Origin: Boseongicola sp.
Lineage (GTDB): Bacteria > Pseudomonadota > Alphaproteobacteria > Rhodobacterales > Rhodobacteraceae
Direction of reading: 5' to 3'
Assembly (NCBI GenBank): GCA_028824715.1
Contig: JAPPCV010000021.1
Coordinates: 1-64,000 of the forward strand
Length of the DNA stretch: 64,000 bases
Position numbers and translations under genes: made by a program. The notes under the pieces are model-generated. The model was not told where the DNA came from, made no database searches, and worked only from the letters and a program-made list of their open reading frames with translations. Positions 17,524 to 26,728 of the stretch are shown here, piece after piece; the first letter of the stretch is position 1; every line of letters begins with the position of its first letter.

Positions 17524-19032
17524 ATGACGCTGGAACCGACTTTCGGCGCATTTGAGGCGGCCTACGAGCGCGACGAAAACCAGTTGGTTTACACGCGCCT
17601 CGCCGCTGACCTGGATACGCCGGTCTCTCTGATGATGCGACTTACGGGTGCTCAGGCCCATTCGTTTCTCCTTGAGAGCGTGACCGGTGGCGAAGTGCGT
17701 GGACGCTACTCGATCATTGGCATGAAGCCGGATCTCGTTTGGCAGTGCCATGGGCAAAAGACCCGGATCAACCGGCACTTCCGCCACAACCCGGATGCCT
17801 TCGAAGAGGATCAGGAAGATCCATTGGCCTCGCTCAGGAAAATCATCGGCGAAAGCCGCATCGACCTGCCGACCGACCTGCCGGCCGCTTCAGCCGGACT
17901 GTTTGGCTATCTCGGCTATGACATGATTCGGCTCGTCGAGAGGTTGCCCGACGTGAACCCTGACCCTGTCGGTCTTCCCGATGCAGTGCTGTTGCGTCCC
18001 TCGGTGGTCGTCGTTCTTGACGGCGTGAAGGGCGACGTGATCGTGGTCTCTCCGGCCTGGGCCAATTCCGGCCTTTCAGCGCGCGCCGCGTACAACCAGG
18101 CCGCTGAGCGCGTGATGGATTCTGTCCGCGATCTTGACCGGCCCCTGCCCCCTGCAGGTCGCGACTTCGGAGACGAGGTGGGTTCGCCTGAACCGGTCTC
18201 GAACGTGTCCAAGGAAGACTACATGGCTGCAGTCGAAAGGGCTCGCGAGTACATTGCGGCAGGTGACATCTTCCAGGTTGTCGCTTCCCAGAGATGGACT
18301 TTGCCGTTTGCACTGCCGCCCTTCTCGCTCTATCGCGCGCTGCGCCGGATCAACCCGTCGCCCTTCATGTTCCATTTCGACTTCGGCGGCTTCCAGGTCA
18401 TCGGCGCATCGCCAGAGATCCTGGTTCGCGTCTTCGACGGCAAGGTCACAATTCGTCCCATCGCGGGCACCAGGGCACGAGGCAAGACGCCCGACGAGGA
18501 TCGCGCCCTGGAAGCCGAGTTGCTGGCAGACGAAAAGGAACTGGCCGAGCACTTGATGCTCCTCGACCTGGGCAGAAACGATGTCGGTCGCGTCGCCAAG
18601 ATCGGTACCGTGCGGCCAACCGAGGAATTCTCGATCGAACGCTACAGTCACGTGATGCACATCGTTTCCAACGTCGTTGGCGAACTTTCGGAAGAGCACG
18701 ACGCGCTGTCCGCCCTGCTCGCAGGGCTCCCTGCCGGCACTCTGTCGGGCGCACCAAAGGTCCGGGCAATGGAGATCATCGACGAGCTCGAACCGGAAAA
18801 GCGCGGAGTCTATGGTGGCGGCGTCGGCTACTTTAGTGCTGGCGGCGACATGGACATGTGCATCGCGCTCCGCACTTCAGTCTTGAAGGACCGAAAGCTC
18901 TACATCCAGGCTGGGGGCGGCATCGTCTGGGACAGCAATCCGGAGGCTGAATGGATCGAGACAGTCGACAAGTCGCATGCCCTGAGAAAGGCTGCCGAGG
19001 ATGCGGGCCGCTTCGTGCATAGCGGGAACTGA
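17524..19032 (+). CDS. trpE: Anthranilate synthase component I
   Basis: 502 residues. TrpE converts chorismate and ammonia (from TrpG) to anthranilate, the first step of tryptophan synthesis. The feedback-binding LLES motif (FLLESVTGGEVRGRYSIIG) is present, as are the chorismate-site blocks PFMFHFDFGGFQVIGASPE, PIAGTRARGKTPDEDRALE, LMLLDLGRNDVGRV, TLSGAPKVRAMEIIDELEP and the terminal YIQAGGGIVWDSNPEAEW. ATG 17524 is 1 bp after the upstream stop. trpG/trpD/trpC do not follow: the gene is cut off from them by an inserted segment, and its last 210 bp reappear in diverged form at 21454-21663. Confidence 0.95.
   Translation: MTLEPTFGAFEAAYERDENQLVYTRLAADLDTPVSLMMRLTGAQAHSFLLESVTGGEVRGRYSIIGMKPDLVWQCHGQKTRINRHFRHNPDAFEEDQEDPLASLRKIIGESRIDLPTDLPAASAGLFGYLGYDMIRLVERLPDVNPDPVGLPDAVLLRPSVVVVLDGVKGDVIVVSPAWANSGLSARAAYNQAAERVMDSVRDLDRPLPPAGRDFGDEVGSPEPVSNVSKEDYMAAVERAREYIAAGDIFQVVASQRWTLPFALPPFSLYRALRRINPSPFMFHFDFGGFQVIGASPEILVRVFDGKVTIRPIAGTRARGKTPDEDRALEAELLADEKELAEHLMLLDLGRNDVGRVAKIGTVRPTEEFSIERYSHVMHIVSNVVGELSEEHDALSALLAGLPAGTLSGAPKVRAMEIIDELEPEKRGVYGGGVGYFSAGGDMDMCIALRTSVLKDRKLYIQAGGGIVWDSNPEAEWIETVDKSHALRKAAEDAGRFVHSGN
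18823..19032 (+). repeat. 3' end of trpE, repeated at 21454-21663
   Basis: The last 210 bp of trpE align without gaps to 21454-21663. By eye there are 15 differences (about 93% identity), 11 of them synonymous. The pair brackets 2421 bp of inserted DNA, as when an element integrates at a gene's 3' end while supplying its own version of that end. Confidence 0.9.
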
Positions 19033-19856
19033 GCGTGTATTTCCGTGCCGCCACAGGCGGCTCGGCGGTTCCGTTGTTGCTTTCCGTTACAAGGCACGAG
19101 TACAGGGTCTTGCCGTCGCTGGCACTGAGGAGCCATCCACGGCTTGAGCTGCTTCGTCGCGCCTGGAACACCTTGGCTATGTGCCTCCATAGGCGTGCAG
19201 TTGCGTTGCGCTTAGAGCTTCGCGCAGGTCGCGTCGGTCAGTTGGGCCAGGTCTGCACTCAGGCAATGGAAGTCTCTTCGCCGAATGCGCAAGTCTCCGC
19301 AGGCGCGGGAAGGCACTGCTTGGCGCCACCCCGATGGCGGATACGGCAGGGACAGAGTTCGAAACCCGGCAGCCTCGCTCTGGGGACGGCGCCCCCTCGG
19401 TGCCTGCTTCACTATCAAGCAACGAACGCAACATTTCTGACGTTCTCCCTTGAACAATACAGGAACATATGGCGATTCCCGATCCGAGGATGATGACGTG
19501 ACGCCTGTCGAGACGCAGGGCGGTCACGGCGGATTCGACATGAAGCGGGATGCAAGGAAGACGCCATGAACGACATGAGCGGGTGCCTGTGGGAAGATGC
19601 AGGGCCCGGGTCCCGGTCGAGCTGGGCACCGTCCTCCGTTGCCGCGCCGGCGGCGGAAGGTGGCGGTCCTCACTCGAAGGCCATTCGCCAGGCATTGGCC
19701 TCGCCGGCCAGGCACATTCGGCACGAGGCCAGATTGCTCGAATTTTGCCTTGCCGGAATTTACGGTCTTCATCCAGCGTTGAGAAACTCCTCAAGGTGAA
19801 TTAAATTGCTGCATGCCGAAGGTCGTGGATTTCCCCCGCAACCAAAGGAGAGCGCC
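19033..19856. other. Left part of the trpE-associated insert, no gene recognised
   Basis: 824 bp with overlapping open frames on both strands (for example 19177-19794 minus and 19035-19493 plus), none with recognisable motifs. No integrase or transposase was identified. It probably contains decayed sequence plus the promoter of the gene at 19857. Confidence 0.4.
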
Positions 19857-20516
19857 ATGAGTGATGACAAGCCCCTGTCCATCGAAGTCTTCCAGGACTT
19901 GACCGTGACTTCCCGCCATGGCCAACGCTCGGCCGTCCGGGAGGCGTTGCGCAGGAGTGCAGGGCCCCCATGGAACCATGCCAAGGCAAGGGAACGCGAG
20001 TTGTCAGAAGAGTCGCACGAGTACCTGGCGTTCCAGCGCGCTGCTGCGGACGGCCTTGCCGCGTCCGGCCTGACGCTCTGCGGGCGAAGGGCCGGGTACA
20101 AGGTCGTGAACATCGTTCCCCTTGAAGACAGCGATCTTGGCATCTCCGGATACAACGATGTCCTCGACGACTTCGTTGAGCGCGTTGTCAACCCTGCCGC
20201 TCAGGAATTGACACTCGACGTCTCCCTGACGTCCCGGAGGCAGTCAATCAGCGATTGGACATCCGAAGAAGCCGCTTTCGCGCTTCACAGGTTTTCCGTG
20301 TGCGCCAACAAGTCGACCGGCGCAGGGCATCCCGCGGACAGGAAGAGATGGTTCGACTTTCTATTCGCGGCGCACGCCGCGAACGGCAGGCTTGACACCG
20401 AGCTTCTCCGCCGATGGCTGGTAGAGGCCGAAAATTGGCCGTGGGAAATCGCAAACGACCTGGCAGGCAGCTACGAGTATTCCATGGACTTGCTGAATTC
20501 CCGAGCGGCCGCGTAG
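19857..20516 (+). CDS. Unrecognised protein paired with a PIN-domain gene
   Basis: 219 residues; the product is not recognised. ATG 19857 has a strong AAAGGAG site 6 bp upstream, so it is very likely a real gene. The protein has no signal peptide or membrane helix. It is mostly polar and helical, with a middle acidic motif (SGYNDVLDDFVERVV) and an aromatic C-terminal part (RKRWFDFLFAAHAANG, RRWLVEAENWPWEIANDL). It precedes the PIN-domain gene by 45 bp on the same strand, inside the trpE-bounded insert. By position it could be an antitoxin, specificity factor or partner enzyme of the PIN protein; nothing in the sequence decides between these. Confidence 0.7.
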   Translation: MSDDKPLSIEVFQDLTVTSRHGQRSAVREALRRSAGPPWNHAKARERELSEESHEYLAFQRAAADGLAASGLTLCGRRAGYKVVNIVPLEDSDLGISGYNDVLDDFVERVVNPAAQELTLDVSLTSRRQSISDWTSEEAAFALHRFSVCANKSTGAGHPADRKRWFDFLFAAHAANGRLDTELLRRWLVEAENWPWEIANDLAGSYEYSMDLLNSRAAA

Positions 20517-20561
20517 CGGCCGCACCACCTTCACCCGAGACATGCCGGAACTTCGCATTCA

Positions 20562-21230
20562 ATGGACATTCCCGTCTTGTGCCTGGACACATGCGCAATC
20601 CTCGACATTCTTCGCGACCCGGGCAGAAGTGATGTCCGTGTCCACGACCATGAGGCGTCCCTCGCTCTCCTTTCGGCTGCGCAGTCCGGCAAGGTCCTGC
20701 AAGTCATCGTCGCGGAACAGGTGATCCGCGAATTCGGGAACAACGTCGAACAGGTTCAGCAGGACGCACGACAAGGCCTGGTCAGGCGAACAAGGGAGAC
20801 CGAAAAGCTGAACGCACTGGTGGCGCTGTACGGAGAGTCGCAGCCGATCGACCTGACCCACTGGAGCGATCACGAGAAGCGGGCCAGGAATATGGCTGAG
20901 CGCTGGCTGGAAGTCGGAACGACAATTCGCGAGACTCCGGACACCGTCCCCAGCGCCTTCCGGCGACTCAATCAGGCACGCACCCCTGCGAGGAGAGGAA
21001 AACAGTCCATGAAGGACTGCGTGATCCTTGAAACCTATCTCGAGCACTTGCGGTCGCTGCGCGACACGGGACGTAACGCGATCGCAGTATTCGTCTCATC
21101 GAACACACGCGACTATGCGGCAAGTGACAGGACGACGATCAAGGACGACATCAAGCACGAATTCGAATCCCTTGGACTGGAGTACGCTCCCAACATGGGG
21201 GCTGCCAGGGGCATCCTTAAATTGTCTTGA
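20562..21230 (+). CDS. PIN-domain ribonuclease-like protein
   Basis: 222 residues. The start VLCLDTCAILDILRDP carries the first PIN aspartate; MKDCVILETYLEHL holds a later acidic position and AVFVSSNTRDYA the last conserved strand with its Asp. PIN domains are metal-dependent RNases, often VapC-like toxins, but this protein is longer than the 130-150 residues usual for VapC, with a helical insert (residues about 40-140, rich in E/R/K) between the acidic blocks. The longer form resembles PIN-like proteins found in defence or effector settings. It lies 45 bp downstream of the unrecognised gene, probably co-transcribed. Confidence 0.75.
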   Translation: MDIPVLCLDTCAILDILRDPGRSDVRVHDHEASLALLSAAQSGKVLQVIVAEQVIREFGNNVEQVQQDARQGLVRRTRETEKLNALVALYGESQPIDLTHWSDHEKRARNMAERWLEVGTTIRETPDTVPSAFRRLNQARTPARRGKQSMKDCVILETYLEHLRSLRDTGRNAIAVFVSSNTRDYAASDRTTIKDDIKHEFESLGLEYAPNMGAARGILKLS

Positions 21231-21453
21231 GGGGGAGGTCCGCCGAAAATACAAGCTGGCAAAGCATCACCAGGGTGTTGCACCAGGGCTTCGAGCACAA
21301 CGCGCACGATCTGGAACTGTTTCGCGGCACACCTTCGCAGTTGACTCAACAGCAGGTATGCATTGCCGGATCTCGCGGCCCTCCAATGCCCATCATGGCC
21401 GGTTCAGACGCCGCAAAGCTTATCAATGCGATCAGCAATCCGTTGTGCGGGCT

Positions 21454-21663
21454 GTCGGCTACTTCAGTGCTGGAGGCAACAAGGACATGTGCATCGCGCT
21501 CCGCACCTCTGTCTTGAAGGACCGGAGGCTCTACATCCAGGCAGGGGGCGGCATCGTCTGGGACAGCGATCCAGAGGCCGAATGGATTGAGACAGTCGAC
21601 AAGTCGCATGCCCTGAGAAAGGCTGCCGAGGACGCGGGCCGCTTCGTGCACAGCGGGAACTGA
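21454..21663 (+). pseudogene. trpE: Truncated trpE, C-terminal 69 codons only
   Basis: Encodes GYFSAGGNKDMCIALRTSVL onward to the authentic TrpE C-terminus and stop. Compared with the intact gene there are only four amino-acid changes (D to N, M to K, K to R, N to D). The preceding DNA (21231-21453) is unrelated to trpE. It is either the displaced original end of trpE or one brought in by the inserted element. Confidence 0.9.
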
Positions 21664-22497
21664 GCGCGCTTGCCGTCGTCATGCGCAAACTTAAAATTAA
21701 TTTTCTATAGCAAGGTTCTGACAGAGGATGTTAATGCACCTGCCGACGCAGGTCTGGTGTTGCCGGGAACATGACTGACCGGAGCTGAGGCGGCAGGCGT
21801 GCAGCTCGACCTGCCCGGCATGAAGGATGTTCCCATTGTCACCCGGCGGCCGCGAGTCTCCTCTGGGAACCCTGCATCGAAGAGTGTCAGGCTCCTTCGA
21901 TCACCACCGCCATGGAGGGCGGCGTGAGTGGCGGGCTCGCAGCAAAGACCGATATCGCAAATCCGGCAACCGAGTACAAAGCCGAATTCAAGCAGGCGAA
22001 AATGATCGGCGGCGCCATCCGCGCGGCCCTGTTGTTGCCCAGACGGACCCAACTCGTCTTCGCGGCGATGCCCAAAGTGCCGCCGCAATCGGACGCTGCC
22101 GCACGGAGAGGACATTCCGGGCGCCCGCCAGTTGAGTCGACTGCGGCATGCCTGATGCTGAACGTCCTTGGAAACAGGCCTGATTTCCGTGCACTGGCGT
22201 CGAGTTGCCGTCCTCGGGCTCGCCGAACGCGAATGCTGCGCAATGCCATGCCATTGCGGTCGATCAGGCGCCCATGTTCGAACCAAACCGGGCGAAGTTC
22301 CGCAGCCCAGTCAACGGCGCCCATGCGACAGCTCGAAGCCAACGGGCCGAACGCCACACCGCAGGAATCCATGGTCTCGCCGCTCCACCCCGCTGCCTTC
22401 CGTCGCTTCTTCTAGCGCTTTGGCTGGTCCAACCTGATTGCCAACAATATAGTCGGACGAGATTTGGACCTGTTGCCTGAACCGTTGGGTGGTCTGC
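21664..22497. other. Gap between trpE remnant and SulP gene
   Basis: 834 bp. It begins with an AT-rich stretch (21690-21715) directly after the trpE remnant. Open frames in the rest (for example 21705-22286 minus and 21912-22415 plus) have no recognisable motifs. No gene is supported. Confidence 0.4.
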
Positions 22498-24783
22498 ATG
22501 ACACCTGCGCTCCGAAATCTCGGATCTGAACTTCGCAACGACATCTTGTCGGCGAAAGCCGTTCCGGCACTGTCGGCGGGCTTCACGTCCGGTCTCGCCC
22601 TGCTTGTGGCCGAAGTTGCCTTCGGGAGTTTCATCTTCTCCGGCGCACTGGCACCCTATTCTTCCCAAGGCATCGGCATGATCCTGTTTGGGAACTTCGC
22701 CGCCTGCCTGATCGTTGCGCTGACGGGCGGCTATCGCGGTGCAGTCGCAGGTCTGACCCCGACGCTCGTGATCGTCATGGCGTCGATCGCAAGCACAACG
22801 GAAGGGCACGGAGAGTCGCTGTTCGTCACCGTGGCATGCGCGCTCATGATCAGTTCGCTCGCCACCGGCATTTGCTGCCTCTTGATCGGGCGATTCCGTC
22901 TCGCAAACCTCGTTCGCTTCATCCCTTACCCGGTCGCAGCGGGATTCGTGGCTGGAATCGGGGGCGCCGTGTGCCTGGCAGCCATGTCGCTCATGGGGGC
23001 GGATCCGGGATGGCGAGCGGCGTCCGCACTGTTCGAGCCCGCCGTACTGTGGACTTGGCTTCCAGGTGCTTCGTACGGGATAGCGCTCTATGTCGCGATG
23101 AAGCGGTGGGGCAATGCATTGATCATGCCGGCGAGCGTGGTCGTCGCGGTTGGAGCATACCATCTCGCCCTCGGTGCCCTCGGCATGTCCGGCGATGAAG
23201 CGAGAGCCGCCGGCTTGCTGCTCTCGAGCACGGCAGGCGGCAGTCTTTGGCCCGCGCTGGTGCCCGCCGATCTGGCACAAGTGGAATGGGCGGCGCTGGT
23301 CCGCCAAATTCCCAACATTCTGACGCTGATGCTGATCGCCTTGATTTGCGTCGTCATGAACGTCGCAGGGCTTGAACTTGCGGCAAATGAGGACCTCGAC
23401 TGGAACCGCGAGTTCAGCGCCAGCGGTCTCGCCAGCGTGGTCGCCAGCTTCGGCGGCGGAACCGTGGCAACGCTGATCGTGCCCACTTCCCTGCGCAGCA
23501 AGTTGCTCAGGGCCACCACCCGGCTGACCGGCGTGGTCGCTGCATCGGTCATCGGGATCGCCCTCATTCTCGGAGATGGGATGCTGGCACTTGTCCCGGC
23601 GGCCCTGGTCGGCGGCATCCTGATTTTCGCGGGCCTGGGCATGCTGGAAGAAGGGCTGACCAAGAACCGGAAACGCCTGCCCCTGGCGGAGCTGGCAATC
23701 GTCCTGATGATCTTCGCCGTGATCGTCGTCTTTGGCCTGATCGAAGGCGTAGCAGCGGGGATGCTGGCCACGCTCGTGTTCTTCACCATGCGCCTGAGCG
23801 GCGTCAACCTGATCGAAGCCGCGTTCACGGTGCGCGAGCGGCGAAGCAAAAAGGCGCGCAACATACCAGAACGAGCGATCCTGTTGGAGGAAGGCGGGCG
23901 GGCCCAAGCCTATCAGTTGCGTGGCTACATTTTCTTCGGCAGCGCCGATCCACTGATTGACCGCCTCAGGGCAACTGTCGAAGGTCCTTCGCGCCCTGAC
24001 TGCCTGATGCTCGACTTCACTTCCGTTTCGGGATTCGATTTCTCCGCCGTGAACGCGTTGTCCCGATTTCTGCGGTCGGCGAACGAAGGCGGGACGAAGG
24101 TTGTGTTGAGCGCAGTGTCCGATCAGTTGAAGTCGAGCCTGAGCCGGAACCTGCCGGATCAGGCGTTCGCAGAGCTGATTCTGGAACCAGACATGGATCG
24201 CGCGCTCGAACGGTGCGAGGACATTGTCATCTCCACATGGAGAGCGGATGCGACCGCCGCAGACGACCGGCGCATGGCCTTGCTGGAACATGTCGGCCAC
24301 GATCTCGAACGCCATCTGGAAAGGCAAATCGAATTCGAGGACCTGATGAACGAACTGCGCGACTGGCTCACGCCTTGCGAATATGCAACCAACGAGACCC
24401 TTTTGGATGCGAATGTCCCCCACTTTCGGCTGCAGTTCTTGATCTCCGGCCGGGCCTCTGCCCAAGACGGCGAGGGTTCGCGACTGCACCAGTTTGGCAC
24501 GGGTGACGCGATCGGGCTGGCGAACACCTTCGGTGCGCAACTGGCATCGGTGGTTGCGGACGAAGCATGCCGAACGATGGTGTTGACGTCGACCGCACGG
24601 CGCCGGCTCGAGACGAACGAAGAGCGACTGGCATTCAAGCTGTACCGATACCTGCTCGACGGGCAATTCGGATTGGAATCGAAAGACGACATCTCTGCCG
24701 GCGCGTCTGGCGGCAAAGCAGGAGCCGCGCAGCCTGACAAGCGAGCGCCCGTGCGACCATTGCGCCACGATGAAGCGACATGA
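22498..24783 (+). CDS. SulP-family anion transporter with STAS and cyclic-nucleotide-binding-like domain
   Basis: About 761 residues. Residues 20-420 contain 11-12 hydrophobic segments with SulP features (ALSAGFTSGLALLVAEVAFG, AGLTPTLVIVMAS, RFIPYPVAAGFVAGIGGAVCLA). A STAS domain follows (LRGYIFFGSADPLIDRL...DCLMLDFTSVSGFDFSAVNAL). The C-terminal part (about residues 600-720: ANVPHFRLQFLISGRASA...GTGDAIGLAN) resembles a cyclic-nucleotide-binding barrel, as in some SulP proteins. The substrate (sulfate, bicarbonate or another anion) cannot be told. ATG 22498 is preferred; GTG 22489 is possible. It stands alone and converges with the regulator at 24835. Confidence 0.85.
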   Translation: MTPALRNLGSELRNDILSAKAVPALSAGFTSGLALLVAEVAFGSFIFSGALAPYSSQGIGMILFGNFAACLIVALTGGYRGAVAGLTPTLVIVMASIASTTEGHGESLFVTVACALMISSLATGICCLLIGRFRLANLVRFIPYPVAAGFVAGIGGAVCLAAMSLMGADPGWRAASALFEPAVLWTWLPGASYGIALYVAMKRWGNALIMPASVVVAVGAYHLALGALGMSGDEARAAGLLLSSTAGGSLWPALVPADLAQVEWAALVRQIPNILTLMLIALICVVMNVAGLELAANEDLDWNREFSASGLASVVASFGGGTVATLIVPTSLRSKLLRATTRLTGVVAASVIGIALILGDGMLALVPAALVGGILIFAGLGMLEEGLTKNRKRLPLAELAIVLMIFAVIVVFGLIEGVAAGMLATLVFFTMRLSGVNLIEAAFTVRERRSKKARNIPERAILLEEGGRAQAYQLRGYIFFGSADPLIDRLRATVEGPSRPDCLMLDFTSVSGFDFSAVNALSRFLRSANEGGTKVVLSAVSDQLKSSLSRNLPDQAFAELILEPDMDRALERCEDIVISTWRADATAADDRRMALLEHVGHDLERHLERQIEFEDLMNELRDWLTPCEYATNETLLDANVPHFRLQFLISGRASAQDGEGSRLHQFGTGDAIGLANTFGAQLASVVADEACRTMVLTSTARRRLETNEERLAFKLYRYLLDGQFGLESKDDISAGASGGKAGAAQPDKRAPVRPLRHDEAT

Positions 24784-24834
24784 GACGCGGTCATGCACCT
24801 GCCAGGAATGCCGCACGAATGCCTTTCGTCGCAG

Positions 24835-26676
24835 TCAGCCGTAGTGCCCACGCGACCGCATCAAGGCATCGGCACGGTTCTGTGCATTTTCCAGGGCCGT
24901 GCGGATGCTCGTCGCCCCCTGCAGCATGTCATGCAACTCGGCTCCCAGGATTTCGATCAAGTCAGAGATCTCCGGAACGGGCGGCCGAGGCCAATATTGC
25001 AGGATTCCGGATCGTGCCATGCCGTCGACGATCGAGACTACCGGCGACACCTTGCGCACGTTAGGGTCCATGCTGACGCTGAAGCGGGGCGTCACAAGGC
25101 TGCCGTTTTCGATGTAGAGCTTGATGGCCTGGGGCGAGGTGAAGGACTGCAGCGCCTTCCAGGCCGCATCAATGCGATCGGGCGCAATGTTGGACGGGAT
25201 CGCCAAGGCATAGCCGCCGACCGGCGCGATTGGCTTGCCGCCAAGTCCATAAGGATGGGGCAAGAATTCGGTGACGCCAAATGCAGGCGATGCCGGGTTC
25301 AGCTCGAAGAGCGGTGCCAGAAGCGTGGCGCAATACGCCATCGCGGCCTTGCCGTCCGCGTAGACGCGGGCGCGCTCGTACCAGGACATCGAAAGGATCG
25401 ACACCGGAGAGAAGTCCAGAAGTTCGCGGAGGTACTCCGCGGTCGCAAGGGCTTCATCCGATTGCAGCAGCGGACGGAGGTTCTCGCCCTGGGGCCACTC
25501 CGCATCAAAGTCATCACCAATCCTTGCCAGATTCAGCAGCGGTCGCCCCATGGCTCCCATGACAAACATGAATGTGTGCCCAAGGGGTGTCCCGCGCGCG
25601 GCATTCCAGGCAATTCCCGACCGTCCATGCGCCCGGTTGTGCAAGGCACGCGCCGCGTTCAGCGTTTCGGAGATCGTGAATGGCACGTCAATCCCGGCCG
25701 CGTCGCACAGGTCGCGCCTGACGCACAGCAACTCGGGCGTTGTCTGGACCGGGAGTCCATACTGTACGCCGCCATGCCGTGCCGAAGCGAGTGCCACCCT
25801 GTGAAAGTCGCCGACGTCGACCTTGTTCTCGTCAATGAGATCGCTGATCGGGAGAAGCACGTTCTTTTCGGCAAGTTCGCCAAACCACGGGAGGTCGCAG
25901 GCCAGGATGTCGTAGCGGGACGTCGTTTGCGCTGCGTTTGCCAGGATTTCCTGGCGCAACCGGTCGATCGACAAGGCCCGGCTGCTGATTCCGACGCCAA
26001 ACAGACCCTCAAACTGTCGCTTGAGGACGTTCATTGCCATGAATGTAGGGTCGGCATGGACAAGAACGCGAAGGTCGACTCGCAGGTCCAGCCTGGACTG
26101 CAACGGCGTGGGCGGCGGGATCGTCTGGCTGTCGCCATAGGAAGAGCCGAAGAAATAATCGCCGATGCTGCTCTTTCCCGCCGCACCGGAGCCGAGAGTC
26201 AAGCTGATCGCACCGCGCACGCGGCGCGCGTACTCTTGCCATTCGAAAATCAGCTTGTCGGACGGGTGCAGCGAAAAGCTCTTGCCGGTCATCGTTCTTG
26301 GCCGACGGATCAAGAGGCCGCGTTCCTCGATTGAGTTTATGGCCCTGATCGCGGTGCCGTAGCCCAACCCGCTTGCATTCGCCAGATTGGTTGTCGTGGT
26401 CAGCTTTCCCTGCAGGTGATTTCGCAGCAGCTTGATGAAGATGCGGGTTTCATCGTAGCCGCGCTTGAGGCTCAGCACCTGATCGGCTTCCTCGTCGAGC
26501 GCGTCTATGAAGTCCAGGAAGAGTGCGAATTCTTGTCCTGAGATCCCTTGTGTGCGTGGGACATCCCCACTTTCGAACGGGCCTTCCGGTCGGGTCCTTG
26601 ACTGTCCTCGCTGAAGGTTCATGACCTCGCGCAGCGCCTCAGGCAGTTCCGGCACGTTCCTTCCCCTCCCCGGCAT
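24835..26676 (-). CDS. Winged-helix regulator fused to an ABC solute-binding domain
   Basis: 613 residues with no signal peptide or lipobox, so cytoplasmic. Residues of about 50-160 look like a MarR-type winged helix (FIKLLRNHLQGKL, NLANASGLGYGTAIRAINSI, EERGLLIRRP, SFSLHPSDKLI). Residues of about 190-600 resemble an extracellular solute-binding protein of the sugar (MalE-like) type: RVLVHADPTF, DILACDLPWFGELAEKNVLLPISDLI, YGLPVQTTPELLCVRRDLCDAAG, GGYALAIPSN. The likely role is a ligand-sensing transcription factor that uses a captured binding-protein fold to read the transported sugar. It is the last gene of the ABC importer operon (52 bp after the permease) and presumably controls it. Confidence 0.75.
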   Translation of the reverse strand: MPGRGRNVPELPEALREVMNLQRGQSRTRPEGPFESGDVPRTQGISGQEFALFLDFIDALDEEADQVLSLKRGYDETRIFIKLLRNHLQGKLTTTTNLANASGLGYGTAIRAINSIEERGLLIRRPRTMTGKSFSLHPSDKLIFEWQEYARRVRGAISLTLGSGAAGKSSIGDYFFGSSYGDSQTIPPPTPLQSRLDLRVDLRVLVHADPTFMAMNVLKRQFEGLFGVGISSRALSIDRLRQEILANAAQTTSRYDILACDLPWFGELAEKNVLLPISDLIDENKVDVGDFHRVALASARHGGVQYGLPVQTTPELLCVRRDLCDAAGIDVPFTISETLNAARALHNRAHGRSGIAWNAARGTPLGHTFMFVMGAMGRPLLNLARIGDDFDAEWPQGENLRPLLQSDEALATAEYLRELLDFSPVSILSMSWYERARVYADGKAAMAYCATLLAPLFELNPASPAFGVTEFLPHPYGLGGKPIAPVGGYALAIPSNIAPDRIDAAWKALQSFTSPQAIKLYIENGSLVTPRFSVSMDPNVRKVSPVVSIVDGMARSGILQYWPRPPVPEISDLIEILGAELHDMLQGATSIRTALENAQNRADALMRSRGHYG

Positions 26677-26728
26677 GGTTCTGGGTCAGACTATGTCCAA
26701 TGTGGATGATTTTCCAGCTTTGCCGCGA

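Noticed and set aside
19033-19856. Possible integrase for the trpE insert
   Set aside because: No tyrosine-recombinase (R-H-R-Y) or serine-recombinase motif could be read in any frame.
21160-21180. tRNA T-loop-like sequence (TTCGAATCC)
   Set aside because: It lies within the PIN-domain gene and no acceptor or anticodon stem can be paired around it. No tRNA was found anywhere in the window.
22264-24816. 850-codon open frame on the minus strand
   Set aside because: It lies opposite the SulP transporter and is composed of His/Gln/Arg-rich sequence without motifs; the plus frame has membrane segments and a STAS domain.
24793-26334. 513-codon open frame on the plus strand
   Set aside because: Shadow of the winged-helix / binding-domain gene; no domain or ribosome site.
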